Below, piece after piece: positions 36,772-46,991 of a DNA stretch of 64,000 bases. Numbering within the stretch: position 1 is the stretch's first letter; each line of letters opens with the position of its first letter. A program made the translations under genes and the position numbers. The notes beneath the pieces were generated by a model, which saw only the letters and a list, made by a program, of their open reading frames with translations, searched no databases and was not told the origin of the DNA. This DNA is from Pegea sp. RAD2-039 (taxonomy: Eukaryota; Chordata; Thaliacea; Salpida; Salpidae): contig JAQGEQ010000019.1 in the NCBI GenBank assembly GCA_034620365.1, forward strand, positions 86,583 through 150,582, written 5' to 3'.

Positions 36772-37423
36772 TTCTCCTTTATCTAAGTCTATTTTAGAAC
36801 AAATAATTTTGCTTGTAATCAAATTAATAGATAAAAAATTGAAAAAAAAACAAGCTTAACGAAAAATCTGAAGCTTTAACTCAATCAAACAATCTACTTT
36901 CATATAATTTTATGGAATCAATTTGTTAATGAGCATACATCTAATTATTATTTTCAAATGAAAATAGTTTAACTTTAAATCAGCTCTTTGAAAATCGAAG
37001 TTTGTTTTTATTCTTCGAATAGTTGCTAAAATAAATTAAGAAAATATTTTTGAAATGATGCAAATCTAATTTAAAAATGTTTTTTAGTTTTATCCTAAAT
37101 TCTGCTAAAAGTTATCAATTAATTTTCTTTAATTACACCAACCTAGCTACTTTACTAAACCTTCCTAAAAGTTGATTTGTAATAAATAATTTTTCAGGAT
37201 TAAAATATAGTTGATGAAAATCAAATTATTTCAAATAATTTCATTTATTTTCAACTTTATGCTTTACAAACTATTTACACTTGAAAAAACTAAACATTAA
37301 AGCTTTACCTTATAAATACACCTTTAAAAAACTTTTTAACATTTTCTCATATTGAAATTAAATTAATAAAGTGGTTTTAACAAAATAATCCTTTAAATTA
37401 GATTATCAGATTTTACCAGCAAA
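36772..37423. other. AT-rich spacer between the stomatin copies
   Basis: Nothing recognised apart from presumed 3' UTRs of the two convergent stomatin genes. Confidence 0.5.
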
Positions 37424-38275
37424 CTATTTATGTTTCATTGAAGATGGAAGCAAATCAATTGGTAGAGGAAATATGATAGTTGAGTTTTTCTCTGCACTTA
37501 TTGTCGTCAAAGTTTGTAGATATCTCAACTGCATAGCGTTTGGTGCATCAGCCATTACGTCAGCTGCTTCTTTCAACTTTCTAGATGCATTCATTTCACC
37601 TTCAGCAGCAATTACTTTCGCTTTTGCTTCACGGGCAGCTTCTGCTTCTGCAGCCATGGCTCTTTGTAGCTGTAATGGGAGCCGTACATCTTTAATTTCA
37701 ATTCTTTCTACTTTGATACCCCATACATCAGTTGCTTGATCTAAAATCTCAGACATACCATGAGAAATATGTTCTCTATCAGTTAGAATTTGAGCAAGAG
37801 ACTTAGTGCCCATCATGTTACGAAGGGTTGTTTGAGCAAGTAATCTAGTAGCAGCATCTACATTATCCACATTAGCTACAGACATTCTAGCATCACTGAC
37901 TTTGTAGTAAACCACTGCATCCATTTGTACGGTTACACTGTCTTTAGTGAGTACTTCTTGTGGAGGAACATCAAATGACTTTGTTCTCATATCAATTTGA
38001 CGATATTCATCGGTACAAGGAATGATAAAAAACAAGCCAGGACCTTTTGGTCCACCTCGTAGCTTTCCTAATCGAAATATTACAGCACGCTCATACTCAG
38101 TTACAATTTTAAAGCATGCGAACACAGATAATGGAAATATTGCAACACAAATTATTAATGAGATTGCAATCATGAAATAGTCAGCGCAATCAAACTTAGG
38201 TTCTTTAACTTTGGCGCCAGGGTCAATAACAGCTCCTGTTTGCCTTTGAACTGTTATTTTTGATTCTCCATTCAT
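37424..38275 (-). CDS. Stomatin-family membrane protein, copy 2, intronless
   Basis: 283 residues from ATG at 38275. From TGAVIDPGAK to PLPIDLL the protein is identical to copy 1, and the DNA looked identical wherever compared. Only the first 12 residues (MNGESKITVQRQ) and the tail (PSSMKHK) differ. Domain order is as in copy 1. It is convergent with copy 1 across a spacer of about 1 kb. The different ends give the two proteins different cytosolic N-terminal and C-terminal tips, so they could differ in localisation. Silent-site identity implies very recent duplication or ongoing gene conversion. Confidence 0.95.
   Translation of the reverse strand: MNGESKITVQRQTGAVIDPGAKVKEPKFDCADYFMIAISLIICVAIFPLSVFACFKIVTEYERAVIFRLGKLRGGPKGPGLFFIIPCTDEYRQIDMRTKSFDVPPQEVLTKDSVTVQMDAVVYYKVSDARMSVANVDNVDAATRLLAQTTLRNMMGTKSLAQILTDREHISHGMSEILDQATDVWGIKVERIEIKDVRLPLQLQRAMAAEAEAAREAKAKVIAAEGEMNASRKLKEAADVMADAPNAMQLRYLQTLTTISAEKNSTIIFPLPIDLLPSSMKHK
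37444..38239. repeat. Inverted-repeat arm, right (stomatin core)
   Basis: Partner of 35579-36370. Together they make a palindrome with arms of about 0.79 kb and a loop of just over 1 kb. Confidence 0.85.
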
Positions 38276-41015
38276 TTTCGAAATCCTAAGTCTTAAACAT
38301 CAATGATATCTACTTTAGCACCCACAAAATGCTACATTTTATACTTTCAACTTTGATCCACGGTCAGCCCATTGTTCGATAATAATCAAAAATCAACAAG
38401 AAATTCAAAAAATTGTCACCCATTACAATAAAACAACAGTTTTAATTTGTACTATTTTATATATGGTTATGAAGTTTTAAACTTCCGTATCTATTTAAAA
38501 TGAGCTTTTTCATTGATCTAAGACAAGAAGTATTTAATTTGCTTGTAGATTATCTCTTTCTGATTCAGATTCACTTAAAATAGTTCAAATCGAACTTACG
38601 AGATAAAACCGAATAAAATTGATAACAGATTCAGTGGTTTGTAACTAGAAGTCTACTTTAGAAATATTTGAAACTTTATCATAAACACATCTTACAATTT
38701 AAAATCATTTCAAATGCCAAATTATATATTCTTTTAACGAAGTTAGTAGCTCACAAAGGTCAGAATATTTAGAATATTCCAAATAAAAAACTTGAAAATT
38801 AACTTTCAAATTTAAACATTTACTTTAAAAGTCAATTTTGGTAGAATTAGTTTACAGAGTATTTGATATTAGGTATTTATCAATTTATGTATTAAATTTA
38901 TTAATTATAATTGAATTGTAGCTATTTTAATAAACTTACAAGTACTTTTGTAATCCATCTATTTCAACTAAAACAAAAATGTTGGAAAATTTATACAGAC
39001 TGCATCTACTATCTGATTATTTGTCGAATAATATCAATTTTTACACTATATATGTTGAGTTGTGGTATTCGAATGTTTTTCTTTTATTTTTCTACATTCA
39101 TCATCTTCTGAGCTTGCTTCAAGAGCTTTTCTCATCTGCATCAGTTATTTTGTAAATAAAATTAAAGATGATGAAAAAGCGATTTTTTTTTATTGAAACC
39201 ATTTCAAACTCCCTTATTAAAATTTGTTTACTTTACTCATAACGATAATAAAATCTGAACATCTTAGTTTCTAAGATCAACAAATTACAAAATTATTAAT
39301 ATTATTTAATTATTAATATTCCAAGTTTTTGTGGTTTCCAAGGAAATTTTCAGAAATCCTTTAATCATTTCATAGTTTAGATTTTAATCTAAAAATTATT
39401 AATTTAAAACCTATTTATATTAAAAACTATGAATTTCAAATGTGAAGAGCTTTTGAGCCAATAAAAAGTAATAATTTCGTGTTTTATATTTGAATTTCAT
39501 AAGCCACAAAATATATCTAATTAGAAAGGTAAAAAACAATAAAATACTAATAAAAATCCGATTAAATCCAACGCAAGTTTTAATAAAAGTTTGGTCGGTG
39601 GTTCATCATCATAAAATCCATAAACTTCAAAACTATAAAGTCCAGGAAACTTGTTTTACTAAGAGTGGTGAAAGTTATACAAAAAAAACAACTTCAAATT
39701 AAAGTTTATTTATCAAAGTTATAACTGACGAATAAAAAACAGTATTTACAATGACGCATAATAAATGATATTTAAATAAAATTCAAACATATGTATTGTG
39801 GAAAAATAAAATATTGCAAAAGAATTTTTACTTGCTTCATATTCGTTCATTACTCATTTCGACATTTTTCATTAAAATTTTTGAAAAGAAAATGTTCTTT
39901 AAAATAGATGTCTAAAAAAAAGTAAAAAAAACAAAAAAAAACACACATAGATTTGTGAAACTTTTTGTCTAAAATTTATTGCTATCAAAACCAACTAAAA
40001 TATCAAAAATTAAAAAAAAAATTTTTAATTTCAACTACAGAAAAACATTATTGTAAAAACAATTGTATTTTGAAAGCATTTATTATTTTTCAGAATTTTT
40101 TAGTTTTACTTTTTAAGAAATTATTTTTTAAATATATATTATGATAACAACTTCTTAAACTAATTTTTGATGAAGTAAAAACATTTCCAGAATATTTACT
40201 AGTTGTTTTTGAACAAACATAATATTACAAAATCATACTTTAATCTGTAAACAACCAGAATTTTTTGATGGCATTATTGTACATTATAACAAAATTTCTT
40301 CATTTTTTTTTCTATTCGTCTGTCTCAAAAAAAACTTTTTTTGGTTTGATTAAAAGTTATAAAAGCAAAAAAACTCATTTTTCAAGAAATTCATCTTAAT
40401 CTTTTTTATTAAATTGTTCATAATTTATCAAATCTTTCAGAAACAGTCTTATAAATTTCTATAAATATGAGTTTCTGCAGTTTGTTCAGTTAATCTTTTG
40501 ATGGCTTTTAACTTAAAGGTAAAATCGAATGTAAATCAATTTGTTGCAAACAATCAAAAAGTTCTTTTTATAATAACTCATCAAATTCAGTGAATCAAAT
40601 GGTACTAAAAATATTTTAAAATTAAAAAAATAAAAATAATGAACAACAATTATGTCATTTAAATTTACATTAAATTATATTTCCATCGTTTACTTTGAAA
40701 ATTGTTGTAACATACACAGATGTTCTTAACAATTTCTGTTAATTTATGGTTCTAAACCTGAAATATTCTTCACGATTGTTTAACTTTAAACGTTTATATA
40801 AGCTTGTAAATTTTGAATAATAAGTTTAAAATGTGTAGAAATGTTTTTAGAATTTTACACAAGCAAAAAAAATTATTGAAATTCTTTTAATTATCTAATA
40901 GACGCTTCTTTTTCAAACTGTAAAATAGAAATTAGTTTTGTACAAAAGATTAAATAAAATTTAAGTTTGAAGAAAATGTAAAGGATAAACCAGAAACTCT
41001 AGTTTTCGTTTACAG
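38276..41015. other. AT-rich intergenic DNA
   Basis: No gene modelled. A short minus-strand stretch near 39100-39150 (QMRKALEASSEDDECR after an AG) looks exon-like but could not be linked to anything. Confidence 0.45.
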
Positions 41016-43282
41016 TTAAATATCTTCAACTTCTTCACTTGAATTCCAGGCTTCTAGTAGTTTTATATTTGTCGGTCTATCTTTTGGCCAGCCTTTGTGT
41101 TGACAAATATCACCTCCATTAGGAATTGCTGAAACTTCTAACCCCCTGATTTTCTTTCTGAGAATTCCTAAGAAGTTGATTAATTAATTTTTATACATAT
41201 ATAAAATTTCATCCATAAAACTTAATGGTTAATTTAACAAAAGAGTTTCCTGTAGATTCACTTGAGTTGGTAAATTGGTTTAAAAGAAATTATACAAAAA
41301 AGAAAGTTTGCTGGTTTCGTTTTCAATATTATTTGAAAATAAAATTTACTATAGACTATCGCTGCTGTATCAGTTGTAAGCGGTTAATTTTGACGTACTT
41401 TGAATGCAAAATTAGAATGAGATGCCAGCTAAAATTCTAAATAAGAAATAATTTTGTTTAAATAACAGTAAGTTTTCGAAAACAAAAGCCTTAAAAAGTG
41501 TTAACCAATTTTAAGATTTTGCAGCTTTCAAAGTTGAACACATTTGACTCTTTTACCGGTAAAAGTAACATCCTCCAAATCTATCAGATGAGTGTCCACT
41601 GATATTTTATAGAGATTTTTAACAACGTCTTTCGACAGCACAAAGCACCAGCCGACGCACGAAATGGGGTACCTAATATTTAAACTTTTGAAGTTTACAT
41701 TATAAGTCATTTTTATTATTAAAGAAGTTTATGACTCAATTAAACCGTTAAATATATCTGAATTTAATGATGAAATTTATGAAGTAAACAGATAAAGGTA
41801 TTACCTTGTATTTGGGAAGTCCTCTTTTGTTACTTTCCACTTCCCTTCTCTTCTAACAATTGGTTCAAATATTTTCCCACATCCGATATAGTTACTATTT
41901 AATAAAATAAAAGTTCTGTTTTTTAACTTTCTTATCTAACAGCTTTAAATTTCCCAAAAATTTGTAAGTAATAGTTCAAACAAAAACTGAGTTTTTTAAA
42001 AAATAAGCTTAACAACTGTAAATGTTAATTTGTTGAAATCAAAAAGGTTTTATTTTATAAATTCATTTTTAATTAAAGCTAACTCTGTTTTTTCTTCTAT
42101 AGAAATATGTTTGACCATTTCTTTGATATTAACAAACACATCATCATCGACATGAACTAAGTAACTTGCCTCGTTACAAAACTCACTTTTCCACTTTAGC
42201 TGACCTACAAAGTTTCAGTAATTTTCAGCTGCGTATTTTTCTTAGAGTATTTTGTAAATAAAAGTTGCAAGTTTAAATTAAAAATTTGAGATTTTTATCT
42301 GCAAGCTACTAAAATTTTTTAAACTCATTAACTAATCACTAAATAGTTAGTTGAACAGTTTGAATAGTTTCACAAAACTCTAATAATTAATACCTTGTGT
42401 TTTTAGAGTAAGATTTTTATAAGTTTCTCTAAAATTTTCCATCACAATATCATCGTAGACTTCAGACTCTATCAAAATGTTTTTTCTATGTTGTTCAAAT
42501 CCGGTATCAGCTGATAATTTTATTACAAGCTTCATCAAATAATCAACTTAGCAATCTTATATGAAAACTTTACCTACAAAGAAGATATATTTAATCTGTT
42601 TTCCCAAAATATACGATTTTGATGCCCAAGTTTGCCGAATGATATTACGACGTTCAAACTCCCACAATGCACTTGCTATTGCCACAAGCAGGAAGATTTG
42701 TTGATCTTCACATTTAATAATTGGATTAATCTTCCACCTAATTGATCATCACTTTATCTTTCTTTGAATTTACAACTTTTCAAACAAATTATTAAAATAT
42801 AACTTTAAAGTAATTACAAATTTAACAAACTTATAAATGTGCGGAGAAATGTTCTTTTCTTCAATTAAGAACCGTTCTGGCAATTCATTATCAAATAGTT
42901 TGGAAGCAAATTCAGAACTCAATCCCTGATCTGATTTTTCTTTTGACTCTAAGTAAAGTCTGTATTTGTCTCTAAAAACATTGATTTTAAGTAAAAAAAT
43001 ATTCTGATGTTAATGTCTAAGCTATTTTAAAAATGTCTAAAAAAAATGATTATAAATGAATAAAATCTGTTTGAAAGGAAAAAATATTCAAGCTTTAATA
43101 AATTTAGATTTATAAAAATTAGAACAACAAAAAAGCAATTTAAAAAAATAAAAGATGTGAAAAAGCAAAACTCACCCAAGAGCTCTTTCAATAACTGCAT
43201 TCAAAACAAATCGATAAATTGTTGTTAGTAAAATCAACACTACAACAATCATCATGAGAAACTTTATTGACTTTAGTATCAT
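41016..43282 (-). CDS. Beta-1,3-galactosyltransferase-like glycosyltransferase (GT31), 8 exons
   Basis: Exons: 43282-43176, 42971-42831, 42737-42574, 42510-42394, 42204-42084, 41894-41805, 41672-41557, 41167-41016; total 1008 nt, 335 residues, all phases matching. It has a short cytosolic tip then a type II membrane anchor (FLMMIVVVLILLTTIY). Next come the GT31 landmarks in order: ERRNIIRQTW, VYDDIVMENFRETYKNLTLK, the DxD metal site HVDDDVFVN, KWKVTKEDFP, YPISCVGWCFVLSKDVV and LEDVTFTG. GT31 enzymes act in the Golgi lumen and transfer galactose or GlcNAc from UDP-sugars in beta-1,3 linkage; donor and acceptor cannot be told here. Two N-glycosylation sequons (KNIS, KNLT) are visible. Introns range from about 90 to 390 nt. 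Confidence 0.93.
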
Positions 43283-44287
43283 ATTTTTAGACAAATTTTA
43301 ATCTTAAATCTTTTTTAATGAAATTGTTAACAATCTATTTGAGAAAAAATATTGAAATGAAAAAATCAGATTTTTACACGAAAGATACTTTGCTGACAAA
43401 CAAGTTTTAAAACAAGTTTAAAACTTTAGTAGTTGTTGTATTAAAACCAAATTTACAAGTTTAAAGTTCTCAAACAATTGTGTACAATAATTTGACAAAT
43501 AAAGCTACTCTAAAGAAATTAACCTTACAAATTATCGTGCTGAACCACATTTTGAAATAAGATTTTATACAAAGTTCAACTTTTTCAAATTCGTTTTTTA
43601 TTGAAGAAAATCCTTCAAATATTGCCTCCGGGGCTTTGTAAGGTTTCAACACACTCATAAAATCAAAATAAGAAACTTTAATTTTATATTTGGAGTTTAA
43701 TATCTAAAACAACAAACTAGTTTTCAATAAAAAGTTATTTTAAAGCTTCATTAATAAGATTTCTTCAAATTAAATTATTCGATAAAATAATCTATACTGT
43801 TACTGCGGTTGAAATAATACTAATTTTATGTTTGAGGATAGTTCTATGCTGCTACAAGCTGTAAGAGAACTTGTCAAAAACAGCTCATTTAGACTTAAAA
43901 ATGCTATCTATTAGTAACAGTTTAACCGGCTATCAACTTATTTATCACTTTGAAGTAACAACATAACCCACAGAAGTGCAACTTAATAAAAGACTACCAA
44001 ATATAATAAAGACTACCAAACTTGAAGATTTCAAGCTATTCTTTAATCATTAAACAATTTTGACGAGAGCTTCTCATACTCATAAAATAGCACAAAATTA
44101 CAAATAGTAGTTAAGTTTTTAACCTTATGTAACTAATTATTATATGAATTCCTTTAAAAATTGCAAGAAAAACAACTTTTGCAAATGTGAAATTACAATA
44201 GGCTTCTAAAAGCGAGTTAGAGTGAAAAAGAAATAAAATCAGTAGAAAATAGAACAAAAGTCAGAAATAAAAATATATTTTGAGAAG
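43283..44287. other. Intergenic DNA between GT31 and neuropeptide-like genes
   Basis: A minus-strand frame at 43658-43470 (MSVLKPYKAPEAIFEGF) is open for 62 codons but matches nothing I know; left unassigned. Confidence 0.4.
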
Positions 44288-45131
44288 TCAAGAGCTTTCT
44301 AGAGGTGTATATCTCTTCCCGAGATGATAAAACGATCCATGTTTGTTGGGGTTTGCTCCGAAGTTAGAAACCAAGTCATCAGCAACTTCATCTTCAAAAT
44401 CAGAACCTTTTAAAGCAAAGCTTTCACTTCTTGCTTGTAAAAGTGTTTTCAGGAAACCGGCTTCATCATTGAAATGTTCTGAAAATTCCTGTAAAAGCCA
44501 ACCCAAACTTTCTTTTATACTTTTTGTGAAATTATACAATCTACAATAAGAGTTTTGTTTAAATTTGTTTAAAAACAAATAAGCTCTTTATACGCCTTCT
44601 TAAACAATGAGGTGACCATAGTGACTTTTTATCAACAGTTTTATTTTAGGATTCAAATCAGAATCTGTTAAAAACTGCTTCAAAGGAGCAGAAATTTTTC
44701 AAATTACTATTATTTAAACTAAAACTAGATTTGAGCTGAATTTATATTTGCTAGATCAAGTTGTTTATTTTAAATTGTTTACTAATATTTATAAACAAGT
44801 TGTCTACAGCTAAAAATGAAATCAACAAATTTTAGCTTTAATAAATTATGGCTTGTTGATTTAAGGAACTACAACTTTTTTAAAAGGCTTAAAAAGTAAA
44901 AATCTTTTTTGAAACCTCAGTAAAAAGATGATCCACATTTTTCCCATTAGTAGTATGCTGAAACCGACAAAAAATAATCAAATTGCTAATCAAAAGCTAG
45001 TTTAGAATGGTTTTAAAAATGGTAGAATTGAATAAACAACAAAAAAAGCAAGAAAGAAAAACCTTGGAGTTACAAACCTGAAAAGAAAGATTGACGAAAG
45101 CCAACAAAGCCACAAAAACGATTTTTTTCAT
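44288..45131 (-). CDS. Neuropeptide-like precursor, two exons, with an amidation/dibasic site
   Basis: Exon 45131-45078 encodes an 18-residue signal peptide (MKKIVFVALLAFVNLSFQ). It splices in phase 0 to exon 44488-44288 (66 residues and TGA) across a 589-nt intron, giving an 84-residue product. After an acidic spacer the C-terminal part reads NPNKHGSFYHLGKRYTPLE. Gly-Lys-Arg is the standard signal for prohormone convertase cleavage and C-terminal amidation, so an amidated peptide ending FYHL-amide is predicted. Upstream cleavage could occur at the single Lys before HGSF or further back. One peptide copy per precursor. I do not recognise the peptide family. Splicing is supported by good GT/AG sites only; other middle exons cannot be excluded. 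Confidence 0.6.
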
Positions 45132-46251
45132 GCTTACTTGCAACAGTTTTAATTTTATCAAGAAAACTAAAATAAATCATGAATTAAAATTCAAATAAAA
45201 AAATTGATGAAATAGTTTAAAGAAAATAAAAAGTAAGTCTTCAGTAAATTAAATAAAACTTACAACAGTTGTTTTAAAACCGACTGAGTCTTATAAACTT
45301 ACAACTCAAGCGAACAAAAGTTTCACTAAGTGACTACAGTTCATTTTTTATAATGAAGTTTTATAAAAAAAACTGGTTTTAAAAAATTGACATTTATTTG
45401 TTCAGCTTTTATTTATATAACTTTGAGCAAAATATTTTAATTGAACATTTAAAATATCAGAAATTTTTAATTTATAAACATTAAATAAACAACATTTTTG
45501 AAGTTTTATTTCAAAAGGTAAATAATTTACTAAACATTTACAATCTATAAATAAATAATTTTCGTATTTTAAAAGATTGTTTAATATAAATATTTTATTA
45601 CAAAGTAGGTAATTAAGTATTTGATTAAATTATAAAAAAATCAATTCAAAATAGAAATGATTTCTAAAAAATATCAGAATATTTTATTATAAATATAGTT
45701 TTAAATTAAAAGAATATTACTTAATACAAAGTCATTAATAAATTGATTATCTAATATTTCTCAAAAAAAGCTTTTGCTATGATTTTTCTAACCATACTAT
45801 ATAATGAGACATTTCTTCCCCTTCCTTCCATTTGGTAGTTGTTTATTTGATAAGTAATTTTAGCTTCACAATTTTGTGTTAATTTAAAAAAAACTTAATA
45901 AAATCTTAAAAATATTTAAGCATCAATACCATTCAAGCTGTGTTTGCTAATAAGATTAAATCACTTTTTTTTTTAAAAGATTGAAGAGTTTTTAAATATC
46001 TAAAACTTCTTTATAATCTTTTACCTTGTACATAGGATTTTGAAATTAACTTTTCATATAAAATGATTTTAGTGAAATTCTTTTTTTTAATCTGAAGTTG
46101 CATATTTATAAAAGAAAGATAAATCGAGACTTAAAATATTTATATTTGAGAATCATCTGCGTAAAATTATAGAATAAAAGAATTACAAAAAAATTAAGTT
46201 TTCTCTTCTGTATAATTTATCATTATTTAATATATTATAATGTAATAATAA
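45132..46251. other. AT-rich intergenic DNA
   Basis: Upstream region of the neuropeptide-like gene; nothing recognised. Confidence 0.5.
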
Positions 46252-46445
46252 GTCCTGCTTAGTGGCGAAGCGGTTACTACACCTACCTTCTAGCTAGGAA
46301 GTACCGGGTTCGACCCCCCAAGTGGGGACATATTTATAAAACTCCTGAGAAAAACCATAAAAAACTCGTGAGAATGTGTGTTAGTGAGATGTGCTCTCTT
46401 TAGGCACCCTCCTTTGCATTTATATATATAAATAAATAAATAAAG
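46252..46445 (+). mobile_element. tRNA-derived SINE with a LINE family A tail
   Basis: The head has RNA polymerase III promoter boxes: A box TGGCGAAGCGG and B box GGTTCGACCCC, spaced as in a tRNA. A CTTC/GAAG hairpin sits in the anticodon position. The 3' part (gagaatgtgtgttagtgaga, then ctctctttaggcaccctcc) is the same as the LINE tails at 11.4, 13.7 and 47.0 kb and ends in (AAAT)n. This is the classic design of a SINE mobilised by a partner LINE. Confidence 0.85.
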
Positions 46446-46951
46446 TTATATTAATCTAAATCTTATCATAAAATCATTATCATTTATTCCAAGTAGCTAC
46501 ATGAATGCAATTAGTTATAAGGTTTAGAGTGGGAAAATTGATTCAGTCATTATGGCCAAAATTACTTAAATTTAGAAGATTTTAGAAATTTATGAGAAGA
46601 AGATTAACTTCTCGAAACAATCTCACAATTAGAATCACTCTACTGTTACTATTACTAATAATATTCTTAAAATGTTAATATCTTAAAGAACCAAACTGAT
46701 TTCCTGATGCTTATATACAAATAGAAAATAAATAGAAACAAAAATATACTATCGGTCTTTTTTAATAAATCTGCTAAAATAACTTAACTTAGGCTTGCTT
46801 ATAATCAAAGTAAGTTTATAGATCAAACGTCTTAGGAATCGAAAATTAAATCATTTAGTAAGGTATCTTAGTTCTATATCTCAGTAAGACTAATTTTTGA
46901 ATATTGACTTAATTTTGAATAATGTTGAAAAACCTTTTAAATAAAATGATT
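46446..46951. other. AT-rich intergenic DNA
   Basis: Nothing recognised. Confidence 0.5.
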
Positions 46952-46991
46952 GGAAGCAAAGCGTGATATTAAAAAACTTAAATTATAATTA
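46952..46991 (+). repeat. Left target-site duplication of LINE copy 1 (40 bp)
   Basis: Starts ggaagcaaagcgtgatatta; matches 49631-49670 with three differences. It flanks the LINE exactly. Confidence 0.88.

Noticed and set aside
39100-39150. Exon-like minus-strand stretch (QMRKALEASSEDDECR)
   Set aside because: It follows an AG and resembles coding sequence, but no neighbouring exon or domain supports it.
43470-43658. 62-codon minus-strand frame starting MSVLKPYKAPEAIF
   Set aside because: No domain, no signal peptide, no clear splice partner; could be chance in AT-rich DNA.
46258-46335. Functional tRNA gene
   Set aside because: A and B boxes are good, but the anticodon loop lacks the invariant T33, the T stem and acceptor stem have mismatches, and a LINE tail follows; it is a SINE head.
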